Positions 44,862 through 56,217 of a stretch of DNA of 64,000 bases are shown here, in pieces (positions within the stretch are counted from its first letter, which is position 1; every line of letters starts with the position of its first letter). Position numbers and translations under genes: made by a program. Source of the DNA: Diplolepis rosae (Eukaryota; Arthropoda; Insecta; Hymenoptera; Diplolepididae); assembly GCA_030998225.1 (NCBI GenBank), contig JAPYXD010000170.1, forward strand, positions 992,001 through 1,056,000, in the 5' to 3' direction. Under the pieces are notes generated by a model, which worked only from the letters and a program-made list of their open reading frames with translations, searched no databases and was not told the origin of the DNA.

Positions 44862-45305
44862 CTGAGGGTAGTTCATAACATAAATAAGGGTGGTTGGTGG
44901 TAAAAAAGTAAAAAAAGAGCTTGTAAAGCAAAATAGAATAAAAATTTCAATTGACACTTGAACTTTAATTAAGTAATTGTCAATGGACTAATTACTATTT
45001 CTGCAACCCTGTGTTCAAGCATCACGCGTCTCTTGAATTTTTTATTGGAAGACATATTTAACTAGTTAATTAGGGGTAGTTCGCCCTTGTTGATGGTGAT
45101 AAGTTGTTCAATCTTTATTCTGTCATCACGAAATTCATTTTTTGTAAATCAAATGAATATTTCAATTTTTTGCACACGTATTTTTTTGCTAAGGGTAGTT
45201 TATAACATAAATAAGGGTGGTTTGTGGCAAAGAAATTATCAATTCATCAATTTTTAACATAAAATTAATGTATAGCAAGCTTGTAAAGCAAAATAGAATG
45301 AAAAA
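44862..45305. repeat. Direct repeat pair (~85-120 bp)
   Basis: GGGTAGTTCATAACATAAATAAGGGTGGTT...GAGCTTGTAAAGCAAAATAG at 44,866-44,940 recurs at 45,189-45,302, with extra sequence inside the second copy. Confidence 0.7.
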
Positions 45306-45359
45306 ATGTTGTTCTAGTTAGAAATATTTTTGTTTTCTGAAGAAATCAGCTTTACTTCC

Positions 45360-45945
45360 TTCATACTAAAAACGGTGGGAAATCTCGTGGATTTGACATT
45401 TGCGACAAGATCCCGACTATGAAACAGCTACATTGTGATCAGCATGCTTACAGGGCCGACTGCTTGACTGAAACAGTCTTGAGCAAAGCGGTGAATTCGA
45501 CTGAGGACCAACTGAACCTTAAAGGATTCCCTATTAGAACCTTCACGGATATCGAGGGTGCGTCCAATCACACATCCAATGAAGTGATCAAGACGGCTAT
45601 GACTAAACAAGGAGTCCCCATAGCCGTAGTTGTCTCTATCTGCTATATGTTAGGTAACAGGAATCAAAGGGAACACCTGGTGTCGAACTACAGGACTTTC
45701 GGTGAATCCTGAAAAAAATTGACGTGATAATTTTTACCAGGCGGTACAAGTGGAGTACCACTAGAATATTGAAACTGAGTGGTCAGTGACTAGAAATCTC
45801 CAAACACGCTAACTATCTAGGAGTAACCCTGGACAAAAAGCTGACTTGAAAAGATCACTTCGAAAACAAGTGCAATAAATTTATAGCAACCCTATGGCTA
45901 CGCAGTCTTCTGCATTCAGAGGGCTGGTCCTTAAAGGGATCACTG
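45360..45945 (+). pseudogene. LINE reverse transcriptase fragment (Jockey/I type)
   Basis: The open frame 45,419-45,712 reads DQHAYRADCLTETVLSKAVN, then FTDIEGASNHTSNEVIKTAM and GVPIAVVVSICYMLGNRN, the RT fingers and first palm block; the usual FD of the palm appears as TDIEGASN. Beyond 45,712 stops and shifts occur, but a later piece still resembles the YLGVTLDKKLTW segment after the RT core (about 45,810-45,850). No ends were seen. Not the same family as the R1-like LINE. Confidence 0.75.
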
Positions 45946-45985
45946 GTGCTTCGAATATCGAATATTCGATATTCATTATTTTGTA
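45944..45985 (-). repeat. Single unit of the 73-bp satellite
   Basis: GGTGCTTCGAATATCGAATATTCGATATTC is, inverted, the core of the satellite at about 620-655, including the palindrome GAATATCGAATATTCGATATTC. It lies beside the hAT pseudogene. Confidence 0.7.
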
Positions 45986-46060
45986 TATTCTTTATATTGT
46001 TTTTGACTATTTATTGGATTATTTTCAGACTCAAGTGGTAATAAATGCAATAATGATTTA

Positions 46061-47985
46061 AAATCTGTTACAGAAAGTTTTGAAACAGGAAACCGGAAAA
46101 AAATGAAATTCCTCAAAAATGGAGAAAACAGTAGTTTTCTCTGGCTGGTTTATTCTCCAAGTAAAGGAAGCGTTTTTTGTGTACCGTGTCTCCTACTCGA
46201 TCCCAATTCTTCTTTTAAGTGCACCAACGGATTTACTGATTGGAAACATTCTACTCCACTTGAGAATGAGCATGAAAACTCCCAAAACCATGTAAATAAT
46301 CTTTTGAAAAGTCATACGAAAACAAGGATCGATAAAAAACTGAAGTCTCAGATTGACAAAGAGATGAATTACTGAAGGAGTGTTTTAAGAAGATTTGCAA
46401 GTGTTACGAAAGCTTTGGCAACACTTGGATTGCCATTCGGGGGATTAGATGAAAAGTTTGAAACATAAACAATGGAAATTTTTTGGTTTCTCGAAATTTT
46501 CGCAGAATTCGATCTTTTTTAAACTGATCATATCAGAAAATTTGGCAACAAAGAAAGTATTATCTATCAAAAAGTAGTTGTGAGAAATTCATAAGTTTGG
46601 TGGCCAAAAAAGTGATATCTATTATCACGGAGGAGATGAAGACAGCGAAATATTCTTCGATCCTGATGGATTTTACTCCTGACATTTCTCACATAGACCA
46701 GCTGTCATTTTTTTCAGATACTTTAAACAAGATGGCAGTTCCGTTGAGCGATTTCTGAAATTCATGGAAAACAGGGGGCTCAAAGCGGAAGAATTAGTTG
46801 ACGCTGTGTTTAGAACTCTCAATGATTTTGGATTAGACATTGCTGACTGCCGTGATCAATCTTATCATAACATCAGAAATATGTCCGAAAAATATTCTGT
46901 TCTTGAGACACAAATAAAAACATCAAATCCCTTGGCACACTACGTACCTTGTGCAGCTCACTCACTAAATGTAGTTTCTGTGTACGTGGTCAAGAATAGT
47001 TCAGAAGCAGGTTTATTTTTTGCAACAATTCAACATTTGTATAACTTCTTCACGGTATCAGCAAGACGGTGGGATCGTTTACAAAATGCAACTAAGAAGA
47101 ATATAACGTTGAAATCCTTATCGACAACTAGATGGTTGGCTCGCATTGATGCAATTCAAATTTTAAATGATAATTACGTAAAAATTATTGAAGTTTTGAC
47201 TGATTTTGAAGAAGATGAAGGGGAAAAAATGTTGCTTGACAAGAGGCAAAGGGCATTCGTCTCCAACTGGAACGGCTTGAAAGTACATTTTTGTTAATTT
47301 TATGAGAATTCCTTGTTTTACAATTTAACGCAGGCAATCGAAAGTTGGAAGCCGTTGAGACATGCATTGTGGAGGTCTTTGAACATTTTAAGGGCGTCCA
47401 AAAAATTGTTCTTGACTACTGAAATGACTTTGATCATTTGGAGAAACGAGCACTCGAGCTGTCAGAGTGTAATGAGTACATACTCATACAATTCAGAGTA
47501 AATACTTTCAACGTTATTGTCGATAATTTAATGGTCGAATAACAAAAAAGATGTCGCTCCTACGAAAATATAGATCGAAAATTTGCTATGATCACGAGGT
47601 CCAATGACATGCATTCTACGGAACAAATCAAGAATAAATCGAAGACTTTGATTGCTTCATTCCTTTTTGATCTGGAATCCACATCTGATAAGGAACTCCT
47701 TTATTTGAACTCCTTTTGCAAAGCGAACAATAGTCAGTTAAAATCTCCACAATAAGTACTGAAATTTCTTCGACATGATGATTTGTACACAATTTTTCGT
47801 AATGTGAACTTAGCGTATGGAATGCTTGGTACAATGGCTGTAACAAATTGTAGTGCCGAAAGACCCTTTTCTTGCCTGGAAAGAATAAAAAATTACACTG
47901 CTATGTATAGAATCGGACATGCATCTTTTCTTGGATTTCAAAGATTTTATCACAGATTTTGCCAATCAAAAAACATAGCGTAAGT
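46061..47985 (+). pseudogene. hAT transposase (ZMYM/TTF-zinc-finger type)
   Basis: N-terminal TTF-type zinc finger region in frame 46,103-46,375 (FLWLVYSPSKGSVFCVPCLL, then WKHSTPLENEHENSQNHV). After several stops, the middle catalytic part (46,764-47,297) shows LDIADCRDQSYHNIRNMS, HYVPCAAHSLN and LSTTRWLARIDA. The C-terminal dimerisation block (47,783-47,983) reads MAVTNCSAERPFSCLERIKN. Pieces lie in different frames with several nonsense codons. The layout matches hAT-derived zinc-finger MYM-type proteins and hAT elements of insects. No TIRs were identified. Confidence 0.8.
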
Positions 47986-48425
47986 GCTTTTAAAAACTCG
48001 CATCTAATTATATATCAATTTCCTTATTCAATGTATCGTATTTGTTTACAATTCTACAAATGGACTTTGAGCTTGATTATGCATGAATGAAAAAGATTTA
48101 TATCCTTACAATTTATTCAAAAAAGAGGCGATGGGTTTGATTCAGTAAGGTAACGTGTTTATAATTTGGAAACATGTATAAGTTCATTTTTTGAACTAAT
48201 AGAGGGGAAGGGCGGTTAGTTTAGTTTGCTTTCCTATTATCAGACAAATCCTTTCATAATGAAAACCTAGAAATGATCAAGAACTATTTACAGTTAAATA
48301 ATTACCCATGAAGTATAATAAACGAATATATGAGCATAAGAATCATCGAAAATCAGAGAAAATCCATAGATATTGAAAACAGAGAAAAAGAAAAAATAAT
48401 AATAATTCCTCGTTACGGCACTTTA
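47986..48425. other. AT-rich stretch without a recognised gene
   Basis: Nothing was recognised between the hAT pseudogene and the LINE derivative. Confidence 0.4.
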
Positions 48426-49620
48426 TTTTTGTTGATGAGGAGAAAAAGTGGCGAAATCTTTTAGACATTGTACAGGACTCTCCTAGGACGAGTCTAGGCA
48501 TACCTGTTGAGACCAAAACCCCCTCTCTCGAACCAATACACCGCCCGTGGAACTGCCTTTCGGCTTTAAACTTCGCGGGCGGTTGGTTCCAGATTAAAGT
48601 CGCGTAAGACTCTTCCGTCATCTGTTCGTCCGGGACCCCCATCCGCGGTCACACGCCCGTTAGGCAAACCAATTGGCCGCGCCGACCAGGGGAGGAATAA
48701 AAAGATTCCTCCCCAGAACGACGCGGACAGTCAAGTCCGCCCGAGACACAAGACCGCGGGTGCAGGCACCGATGCGATTTCTACTGGCCCCTGATGTCGC
48801 CGCGCTCTGCATGCCCATCGAGCTCACTTGTCTTCATCACCAGGGTGATGAATGACTCGATAAGCATCCATATCAGTTCAGACTGGAGCATGAGAGAGAC
48901 CATCGTGTCAGGAGTGAGTTGTGCGTCCACTGCCCGACCGACGGCCTCCCTTTCCGCGCCCCCCCCCCCCCCCCCTGGCACAGACTCATCTTCTAGAGGT
49001 TTGTTGACCTTCCTCAGCAGGACCAACCTCTGCTTCTTCCAGTCTACGAAGAACCTCCCCTCCCGAAGACAGGTCTTTAGGTCTTCGAGAGTGAAGAGTT
49101 CTTCGCGCTGGACCACGCAGGAACTTCGGCCCTGTCTTTGGAACGGCTCTACGTGTGGAAACGTGTGGAAACAAGATTTTGCTATTTTTCATGCCTCGTG
49201 CAGCAAAGTACGGTCTCCGAAAGATACCCATATTTTTTTAGGTGGAGTGGGATTCCAGCCTCTTCTGGACTTCCACCCCGCTCTCTAAGAGGCACTTATG
49301 GGTGTGGAGCATTCCGCCCAACACCTAAGTAGCCTCATCTACACCGCACGAGACGAGAAGCCCCAGGATGTCCATATTCCGGGGACTATGCGTTGCGCGG
49401 CGTTCCGAAAGGCAGCGCCAAAAAGGGAGCCTTGAAGAGACTGCAAAGAGAGAGTCCAAGCAGTCAACAACGTAGAGCGCCGAGGTTTGGCGGATTGCGC
49501 CCGTAGACAATGACATACCCTGTTGTATGATGCTGAGAATCCTCGCCAACTTCTCCATTTTTCGCTTTGCTCCCTCAGGAGCTGAAGGACGTTCTTCCAT
49601 CCATTAGCTCCTAGAGAAGC
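48426..49620 (-). mobile_element. Deleted R1-like LINE copy
   Basis: On the minus strand the 3' end matches the 3' region of the 35-39.7 kb LINE (ACAGGACTCTCCTAGGACG, CCCTCTCTCGAACCAATACA). Then come short RT pieces (FFVDWKKQRLVLLRK at about 49,050) and RT-linker pieces (SCVVQREELFTLEDL) in near-native order. The far end is the start of ORF1 (MEKLARILSIIQQGM at about 49,550). Internal deletions have removed most of both ORFs, and a C-run (48,961-48,975) marks one junction. It is a 1.2-kb deletion derivative of the same or a sister family. Confidence 0.8.
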
Positions 49621-49829
49621 ATACGGTCTTATATTTGAGAATTAAAAGAGAGTTTTGAATAAATACAGCACTATTTTCAGAAGAAATTCTAAATTGAATA
49701 GATTTATAAAATAAGGCTAAGATCCAGTTCCTCCCACAGATGAGGTCAATGTAAAGGGTTTTCTAATTAGAGGTTTCATTTTTATTCCTAAGAAACACGC
49801 GCTTTTTGTGAAAAATCATTTGATTTTTA

Positions 49830-50310
49830 TTTCATTCAGTAGCGGAAGGTGTGCCATTAATAATGAAAAACAATATCATTCATATGGCCTCCACGCTACG
49901 TTTGCAAGACCATGTTCTTTTGATGAAATTTTCCGTTACATTTTCGCACATTGGGGCCTCTATTTCGTCGATAACGGCACGTATCTTATCTGTGAGTTCT
50001 TGACTTGACTGAAAAGCATCAGCATAAACCTTCCAATTCTGGCCATAAAAATTCATTAGTCGTGATTCGGTAGCGCAATCCATTTACCGAAATAGCCGTT
50101 CCAACTTCATTTAAAAAAAAAAAGGCCCAATGATCCCTCCTGGCCAAAAACCGCACCAAACAGTTATACGTTGCGGATAAAGCAGCTTTTTCATAATTAT
50201 TTTTTGTTTTCCAAACCCCAAATGCGACAATTCTGCTAATTAAGATAGCCTTCAATTTGAAAATGAGCCTTATCGCTCATAATGATTCTTTTCACCATTT
50301 TTGTAGTGAA
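49830..50310 (-). pseudogene. Tc1/mariner-like transposase, C-terminal fragment
   Basis: Minus strand. A first piece, RIIMSDKAHFQIEGYLN (about 50,285), holds what is probably the first catalytic Asp. Then QNCRIWG, WAFFFLNEVGTAISVNGLRY and TNEFLWPELEG (50,100-50,020). The terminal piece EAPMCENVTENFIKRTWSCKR lies at about 49,950-49,900. Stops and shifts separate the pieces, and the middle with the second and third acidic residues is missing. The wording is typical of IS630/mariner-type transposases repeated in insect genomes. Confidence 0.65.
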
Positions 50311-50389
50311 TTTTAAAAATTGCAATGCTTTGTTGAAGCATGTATCGTTCTATTTTTATTAATGTCATAGGTTTTAGTTATCATCTATC

Positions 50390-50890
50390 AAAAAATGACA
50401 CCCCTTATTATTTTCTTGTGTTATTAGATTCTTGAGGCCTTTCTATCCTTTCTCTGCTTGTGGGGTCGCTTAGCACTGCATTTAATTCCTCATTGAAAGT
50501 TTTACGTCTTTCCGCGTCTCTGGGGACCGCGCCGGTTTGTGAAATAATAATGGGAATAGTATGATTTCTATTTCCGCAGGGGGAGTAGACAAGTGCTCTT
50601 GCCCCCGTAACTTCGTGTTAGAGACATCGAATGCTTGTGACGATCAATTAATCTTTTAACTCATCCGCACTGAAATCCATAACATCTATATGGTTATCGA
50701 TGCCTCGTATCCATTCACAGTCAGTCCTACGCGAAAGTAATATTGCTATATTATTGAATGGCCGCCATTAATCTTTTATTCCAACCGGATATGGCGCTAA
50801 AACTGGTATGTCATCGCCGCTCTCATACTTAATTCTAACTACCGATGGCGTACCCGGCCCTGCATTGATTTCTTCTGAAACCGATTAGGG
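50390..50890 (-). pseudogene. Unrecognised decayed coding region
   Basis: One minus-strand frame runs about 165 codons with four in-frame stops yet reads like a real protein: SVSEEINAGPGTPSVVRIKY, then FNNIAILLSRRTDCEWIRG, IDNHIDVMDFSADELKD, EVTGARALVYSPCGN, IIISQTGAVPRDAERRKTFN and ELNAVLSDPTSRERIERPQ. The composition is balanced, unlike the AT-rich junk around it. I do not recognise the family; a retroelement or viral polyprotein piece is possible. Confidence 0.35.
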
Positions 50891-50939
50891 GGCATAGGTA
50901 GAACGAAGGAGGAGCTTGGTATCAGGACATCAGCAAAGC

Positions 50940-51740
50940 CAGCCATGGAAGCTTTCTTTCATCGATGGAGTATTTCCTTGACGTACAGGTCGCAAAGGAC
51001 AAGGACAGGAGGCGCAGAGGCAGGCAGACCTGGTGAACGAGGAATGCTGAGTCCACAGTCCACTCCAGGCCACGGAACGAGGCCAAGAGAGCCAGTCGAG
51101 AACCCGGAGGAGCCAGGAACCAAGAAACCAGAGGAGAAGAGGCCGAAAGTTTCTAACAAAGAGGAGTAGTGGGTGAAGATTCCGGGTCGGAAGCAACCCT
51201 GGTAAAAGATAATAAAGAAGCCTTATCTACTTCTTAGAAGAAGCCAAAAAACCGGAGAGACCTAAGCGTGCATGTTCAGAAGCAGTGCTCATAAAGCCTG
51301 CAAAAGGAATGAGCTACGCAACCATACTGCGTGATATCAAAAAGCGCGTCAACCTAGATGAACTGTGCGCTACATTCTAGAGAATTAGGGAGACGCGCTC
51401 TAAGGACCTGCTGGTGGAACTGAAATGTTTTGAAGAAGGCAAAGGGCGGCTGGATTCCGCCTTTAAAGAAGTAATTGGAGCTAGAGGGGCTGTCTATCAC
51501 CTCATCCCCTGGATTGAGGTTGAGACTATGGACCTAGAACCCAGCATTTAAACCGAATACGTCAAGGATGCTATAGAGACCATACAGAGGAACCAGAAAG
51601 GCTCTTAGAGAAGGCAAGGGCCCTGAAGCTACTCAAAGTGGCCTACATCAAGATCGGGTGGGTCTCCTGCAGGGTCCGTAGGAAGATGAAGACAAATCGG
51701 TGCTATCGCTGCCGGGGGCTAGACCTATTCCCAAACCTTA
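50940..51740 (+). pseudogene. LINE ORF1 fragment (another family)
   Basis: The first frame (50,945-51,169) is rich in Arg, Pro, Glu and Gly. Further on, in shifted frames, it reads GMSYATILRDIKKRVN, then ELKCFEEGKGRLDSAFKEVI and VYHLIPWIEVETMDLEPS (RRM-like region). The end is AYIKIGWVSCRVRRKMKTNR-CYRC, where the first zinc knuckle starts. The ORF is cut off exactly there by the TIR element at 51,744. It parallels ORF1 of the 35-39.7 kb LINE but is clearly diverged. Confidence 0.7.
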
Positions 51741-51743
51741 AGA

Positions 51744-53896
51744 GATTTTTTTTCCGCCATCAACGTAGGTCATTTCGATGGGTTTTTAATTCAGTTTGCG
51801 AATATTGCCTTACATTAGCAATATCTATAATGATTTTTGAAATATTCTTAAAAAACTGAAAAAAAGTGCTAATAATGTATCGAAATTTCAGTTCTCTGTA
51901 ATTCAAGACGTATTTACTTTTTTTAAATAAACAATAGGTTGATTTCTTTTTTTTCATGAAGAATAATTATCTGGAAAACATTTTTAATTCGGATTATTCT
52001 TTTCTGAAAAATCTTGAAAAATGCGTTCCCTTCTTATCAATTTCCGAAAACTTGTACTAAATGCTGTACTGGTCATCAGATCCTCATTTATCCATGTTAA
52101 AATGTTCGACGTTTGCTTGAGCGAACATGTTTATTGATCAGATCGTGATGTGATCGTGAGTGATGTGAATGAAATGTGAGTGATAGTCTTATATTTTAGA
52201 ACTGTATGAAATTTATAAACAAGTAACATAAATTGCTCACTCACATTGTCGTTTGTTTCTGAATTTCATGCAATTATAAAACATAAGACGATCACTCAGA
52301 TTTCATTCGTTTGTGAAATTCATCCATTTGTGAAGTATAAGACGTTCAACCACATTGTTCACTCTTCGGTGAAACTTGTCTTCAATCACAGTCATACGTT
52401 TATTTTTCTTTCCCTTGTCGGGTTTCTACCATTTGCGTTTTTGTGTTATTAAATTTAATTCATCAGATATAAGGTGACCATATTTGTATTTTTCGTTTTG
52501 AGTCAGTATATATAAGGTCTGTACATATACATTTGGAATTCAATATTTTTTCTTACGTCGAAATAAGCTGAGGAAATGTCGGGCAGGTGGAGAATAGTCC
52601 CAAATTTGTCTGTTTTGTTTGTGATATTTATACACCAACAAATCAAAGACAACCACTTACCGACGCGATTAAAACAGGATATCGATTATTCTTCGATAGA
52701 ATTTTGAAAGATGTCAATCAGTCATGGGAACCTTCGTATTGCTGTTCTACTTATGCGATCGAACTGAGATCTGAAAGTCGAGGAAATCATCCAAATCTAA
52801 AGTTTTGTACACCAATGCTTTGGAATGACCCGCAAAATCATGATGTGGATTGTTATTTCTGTAATAATACACTCATAAAGGGCTTTAATGCAAAGAATTA
52901 GTAACAGATTGTTTATGCTGACCAGTCTGAAAGAAGTTCTTCTGTATAATGGTAATCAGTTTCCATCCATACCTGTTTTGAAAATTCTCCTGCTGAAAAT
53001 AAATTACCACGCACACTGTAGGTCAATCTGTTCAGACTTTGAAGTGATTGCTATTCTGTTAGCACTGCAGACAGAATACACGAAGTATTGTTTCTTCTTT
53101 TGTTATTGGGACAGCCGTAGTAGGGACAAACATTACACTGTCAAGGTCTGGTCCGAACGCAACTCTTTTGAACCAGAGCAAAGAAACGTCGCTGAAGACC
53201 CTCAGGTAGACACTAAAAATGTTATTCTGTTGCCTCTACATATCAAACTTGGAATAGTTAAAAAAACTGTAAAAGCAATAGTTCGAAAGGGAAACGTATT
53301 TGGCTATCTAACATCAAAATTTCCAAAACTTAGCAAAGCGAAAATCAAAGAAGGGGATTTCATAGGGCCTCAAATTCATGAACTTATGCAAGACTCAGAA
53401 TTTGACGAATGCTTGAGCAGCGAAAATAAAAAAGCCTGGTTATCCGTGAAGAACGTGATCCGAAATTTCCTCGGAAATCACAAATCCAAGCACTACAAGC
53501 AGTATGTACATGAAATGTTGACGCAATTTTATGGCCTGAATGTAAACATGTCATTGAAAATACAATTTCCTACATTCACACTTAGATTTATTTCCTGGAA
53601 AGTTGGGATCAGTCAGGGACGAACACGGAGAAAGATTTCACCAAGAAATATCAAAAGCTATAGCAACTGTTAAGAAGAGATATCAGGGTAAATAGAGTAT
53701 CAGTAGTCTTGCTGATTATTGTTGCATTTAGTGCAAGTTTTCGGAAATTGAAAAGAAGGGTACGCATTTTTCAAGATATTTTATATATTTAAGAATATCT
53801 CAAAACCTGTTATAGATATCTCTAAAGTAAGACGATATTTTCAAACTGCGTTAAAAACGCATGGTAATTATCTACATTGATGGCGGAAAAAAAATC
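51744..53896 (+). mobile_element. TIR DNA transposon carrying an uncharacterised ORF
   Basis: GATTTTTTTTCCGCCATCAA at 51,744 is answered by the complement at 53,872-53,896. Subterminal blocks are also inverted: AAAAATGCGTTCCCTTCTTA (about 52,018) against the complement of AAGAAGGGTACGCATTTTTC (53,752), and CTATAATGATTTTTGAAATATT against the 53,800-53,830 region. The TIRs therefore extend, interrupted, for about 200-300 bp. The gene inside fills the centre of the element. The left end lies inside the LINE ORF1 zinc-knuckle region, so this insertion came later. Confidence 0.75.
52587..53725 (+). pseudogene. Uncharacterised arthropod TE-associated protein, broken
   Basis: The first part (52,587-52,901) has CFVCDIYTP and a second Cys pair (DCYFCNNT), with TYAIELRSESRGNHPNLKFC between. 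A frame change near 52,895 leads to the second part (to 53,673): DFEVIAILLALQTEYTKYCF, WDSRSRDKHYTVKVW, LPLHIKLGIVKKTVKAIVRK, then FIGPQIHELMQD and WLSVKNVIRNFLGNHKS. After another shift near 53,585 it reads FPGKLGSVRDEHGERFHQEI and KKRYQGK. This protein type (LPPLHIKLG / DEHGERFHQ) recurs in arthropod genomes without assigned function. Its place between matched TIRs suggests it is, or was, the element's transposase. I cannot assign the catalytic residues. Confidence 0.65.
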
Positions 53897-54042
53897 TTCA
53901 CTCTTATAAAAAATTGTTTAACAATTTTTTTAAATTTAAAGAATTTGAACACAGGCTACACAGGCGCCCGACATCTCTTTCTCCACAGGGAGATATCCTT
54001 GTATCACCTGGTTGCTCAGCCTCGCGGCTATAAATGATTTCA

Positions 54043-54314
54043 AATTAATTAGTAGAGTTTGAAATTTATGCCACTGCCTACATTATCGGAGAATCACTAG
54101 TCGCGTATCAGATAGGATACGTTGCCGTCAGGTGTCTTTCGATTACCGTTTCAAATTCTTTAAACTTGAATTTAATTTGAATTTATTTGCGATATAAGAG
54201 TTTGAAATTTTCTACGAGGACACCTGTCGGAAACGTATCCTGTCTCATACGCGACTAGTGATTCTTCAATAAAGTAGGCACTGGCAGAAATTTCAAACTC
54301 AACTAATTAATTAA
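54043..54314. mobile_element. 272-bp palindromic MITE
   Basis: Arms of about 100 bp: 54,043-54,150 and 54,205-54,314 are complementary (AATTAATTAGTAGAGTTTGA at the left against TCAAACTCAACTAATTAATT at the right; GAATCACTAGTCGCGTATCA inside). The loop is AT-rich. No gene is present. Confidence 0.9.
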
Positions 54315-54602
54315 AGAATGTTTTATTAACAATTCTAATTGCAAATATCTATTGAACTAGGCGCGATAACAACAAGCAGAAGCCAGATTTGTGTTCAGCA
54401 TTGAAAAGTACTTCGGAAATGATATGTCGCATTCAGCGAGGACATAAGTTATTTTTGTTGATCAGTGTTATTAAATATAATAACATGGAACATTAGTATG
54501 CTGAAAATTGAATACGTTTAAGAAATTAAAAACTTTTTTTGTCCGACGCACACCAAAAAAAGTTGTTGGTGTCGTTTTGCGTGCGTAAAGTTGATTTTCC
54601 GG

Positions 54603-54848
54603 ATTTTGTGATTGAATAAAAGATTGGTTTTTTATAACTATGCTGCGAGTAATAATATATGTTTTTAGAAATCTTTGATGCACGCTTTCATACTTTATTC
54701 TACACTTCTAAATGTTACTCAACCGTGATTCATTCTTGAACATTTAATAGATCACAAATAATTACAGTGATACTGAATAATTTCTAAGTTGTCCATATGT
54801 CCCAACTTCATTCGGAAGTTATGTAAAATTACTTGAATTATTTTTGTC
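54603..54848 (-). mobile_element. Solo left end of the 18-23 kb TIR element
   Basis: The complement aligns with 18,353-18,600 (TTGAACATTTAATAKATCACAAATAA, GTCCNTATGTCCCAA, CACGCTTTCATAC). It is more diverged than the copy at 42.7 kb, and the terminal CACGGAGA motif has decayed. Confidence 0.75.
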
Positions 54849-55031
54849 TAAATTTGCTTATTTATTTAATAATAAAAAGCTGTAATAACGTATTCTTTCC
54901 ATATTCAAAACAAATATGCAATTTTAAAATCAAAAATGTATATGAAGGTATTCGAAATATATATATTACATTACAAAATTGTGTTAGTAAAACAGAAGTT
55001 TTTATGAGTAGGAAATAAATATATGTATTTG

Positions 55032-55553
55032 CACTACCGGTCAGAATTGTGGGACCACCTGTTTTTCGATGATTGCTTAAATTATCTTGATTTCAATTCT
55101 GTGAGTGATGTAATTTTTACTTTGTAATAATGATTATATGTTTGATATATCTTATAAAAATGTTTTTCTCAGCAGAAGCGATATTGGAATTTTTCAAACT
55201 TTTTTATTTGAACTTTAACCTTGAGCAGTATGTAAGAAAAAAATTATACATCAATTCCAAGAATTTTGTTCGATTTTGTGGAAATTTAGCTTTAAAATTA
55301 GTCCAAGAACATTAAAAAATGTTGATTATTTCGAAAGTTATTTAAAATTTAAGAAAGCATTGAAATTTTGACTTTTTCTGCAATAACTTCTTCAAAATTA
55401 ACAAAACGAATTCATGCAGGACTCATTTTATGAAGAAGTTTGATAGCTTTGAAATTCATTAAGAGAACAAATTTTTCCACTCACATGATTCAAATTAGGA
55501 TAATTTAAGCAATTATCGAAAAACAGGTGGTCCCACTATTCTGACCGGTACTG
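55032..55553. mobile_element. Tc1-like MITE (CANTACCGGTCAGAAT ends)
   Basis: TIRs of about 60 bp: CACTACCGGTCAGAATTGTG at the left and, inverted, CAGTACCGGTCAGAATAGTG at the right; the match continues through GGGACCACCTGTTTTTCGAT. The right flank is TA. The interior is AT-rich with no transposase. Confidence 0.85.
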
Positions 55554-56105
55554 TATATGAAACATTTGTATTTTCCTCTCCCACAAAAGTTATTAAAATG
55601 TGCTTCACAAGATTTCCATGATTTATAATACAGTTTTACTGAATTTCCTTTTTATTGAAGAGAAATTAAAAATTAGATAACAACAGAAAATATTTTACTG
55701 TATTCTTCTGTATTTATGATTCTTTCATTTAAATTTTTGTGCAGGCAGATCAGAGAAGAGTTAACGGAGTTTCTGGAAAAGTGAGTTCCTCAGTCCAGGG
55801 TCTAATATAAAAATGTTGAAATACTCGAAATCTGGATTGATGAAAAATACGGTGGATCGGCTCAAATATCAGGATTGACAGCAGTTTAAAAAGAGAGAAA
55901 TTTATTGATGTCTCCTCAGTACTCCTTGTACTCTCCGCCTATATTATGTTTAGTGCTTTTATTTATCCTTCTATTCTGTGTTCGATCAAGTACTCGATCG
56001 TGCGTAAGTGATCGTAAATGGTCGTTTCTGCTGCTGAGGAGTTTAAGTATATAGATTGTGCTACGTATTTGTGGTGTTGAAAACATCTACTGATTCCGAT
56101 TTGAG
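55554..56105 (+). promoter_or_regulatory. Upstream region of the Sidestep-like gene
   Basis: Promoter and 5' UTR would lie here. A possible 36-nt non-coding exon at 55,745-55,780 has a good acceptor (TTTTTGTGCAG) and donor (GTGAGT). TATATAG occurs at 56,051-56,057. Neither is proven. Confidence 0.3.
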
Positions 56106-56217
56106 ATGCAGTTCACGTCACTGCTTGTGTATCTGTCAAGCTTGTTGCCGCTGCTGACGACAACAACGCCTGGCTTTGCCACCATAAGTGATGTTACCTC
56201 GGAGTTCCAGAACAGTG
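56106..56217 (+). CDS. Sidestep-like Ig cell-surface protein, exon 1 (signal peptide)
   Basis: ATG 56,106 opens 37 codons that form a classical signal peptide (basic-poor start, hydrophobic LLVYLSSLLPLL, cleavage likely after PGFA) followed by TISDVTSEFQNS. One base of the next codon precedes the donor GTGAGC at 56,218. That base (G) joins TA of the exon at 63,575 to give Val and an open frame, so the two exons fit exactly in phase. Known role of the Sidestep family in flies: transmembrane ligands for Beat receptors in motor axon guidance. The first intron is 7.36 kb and consists largely of transposons. Confidence 0.72.
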
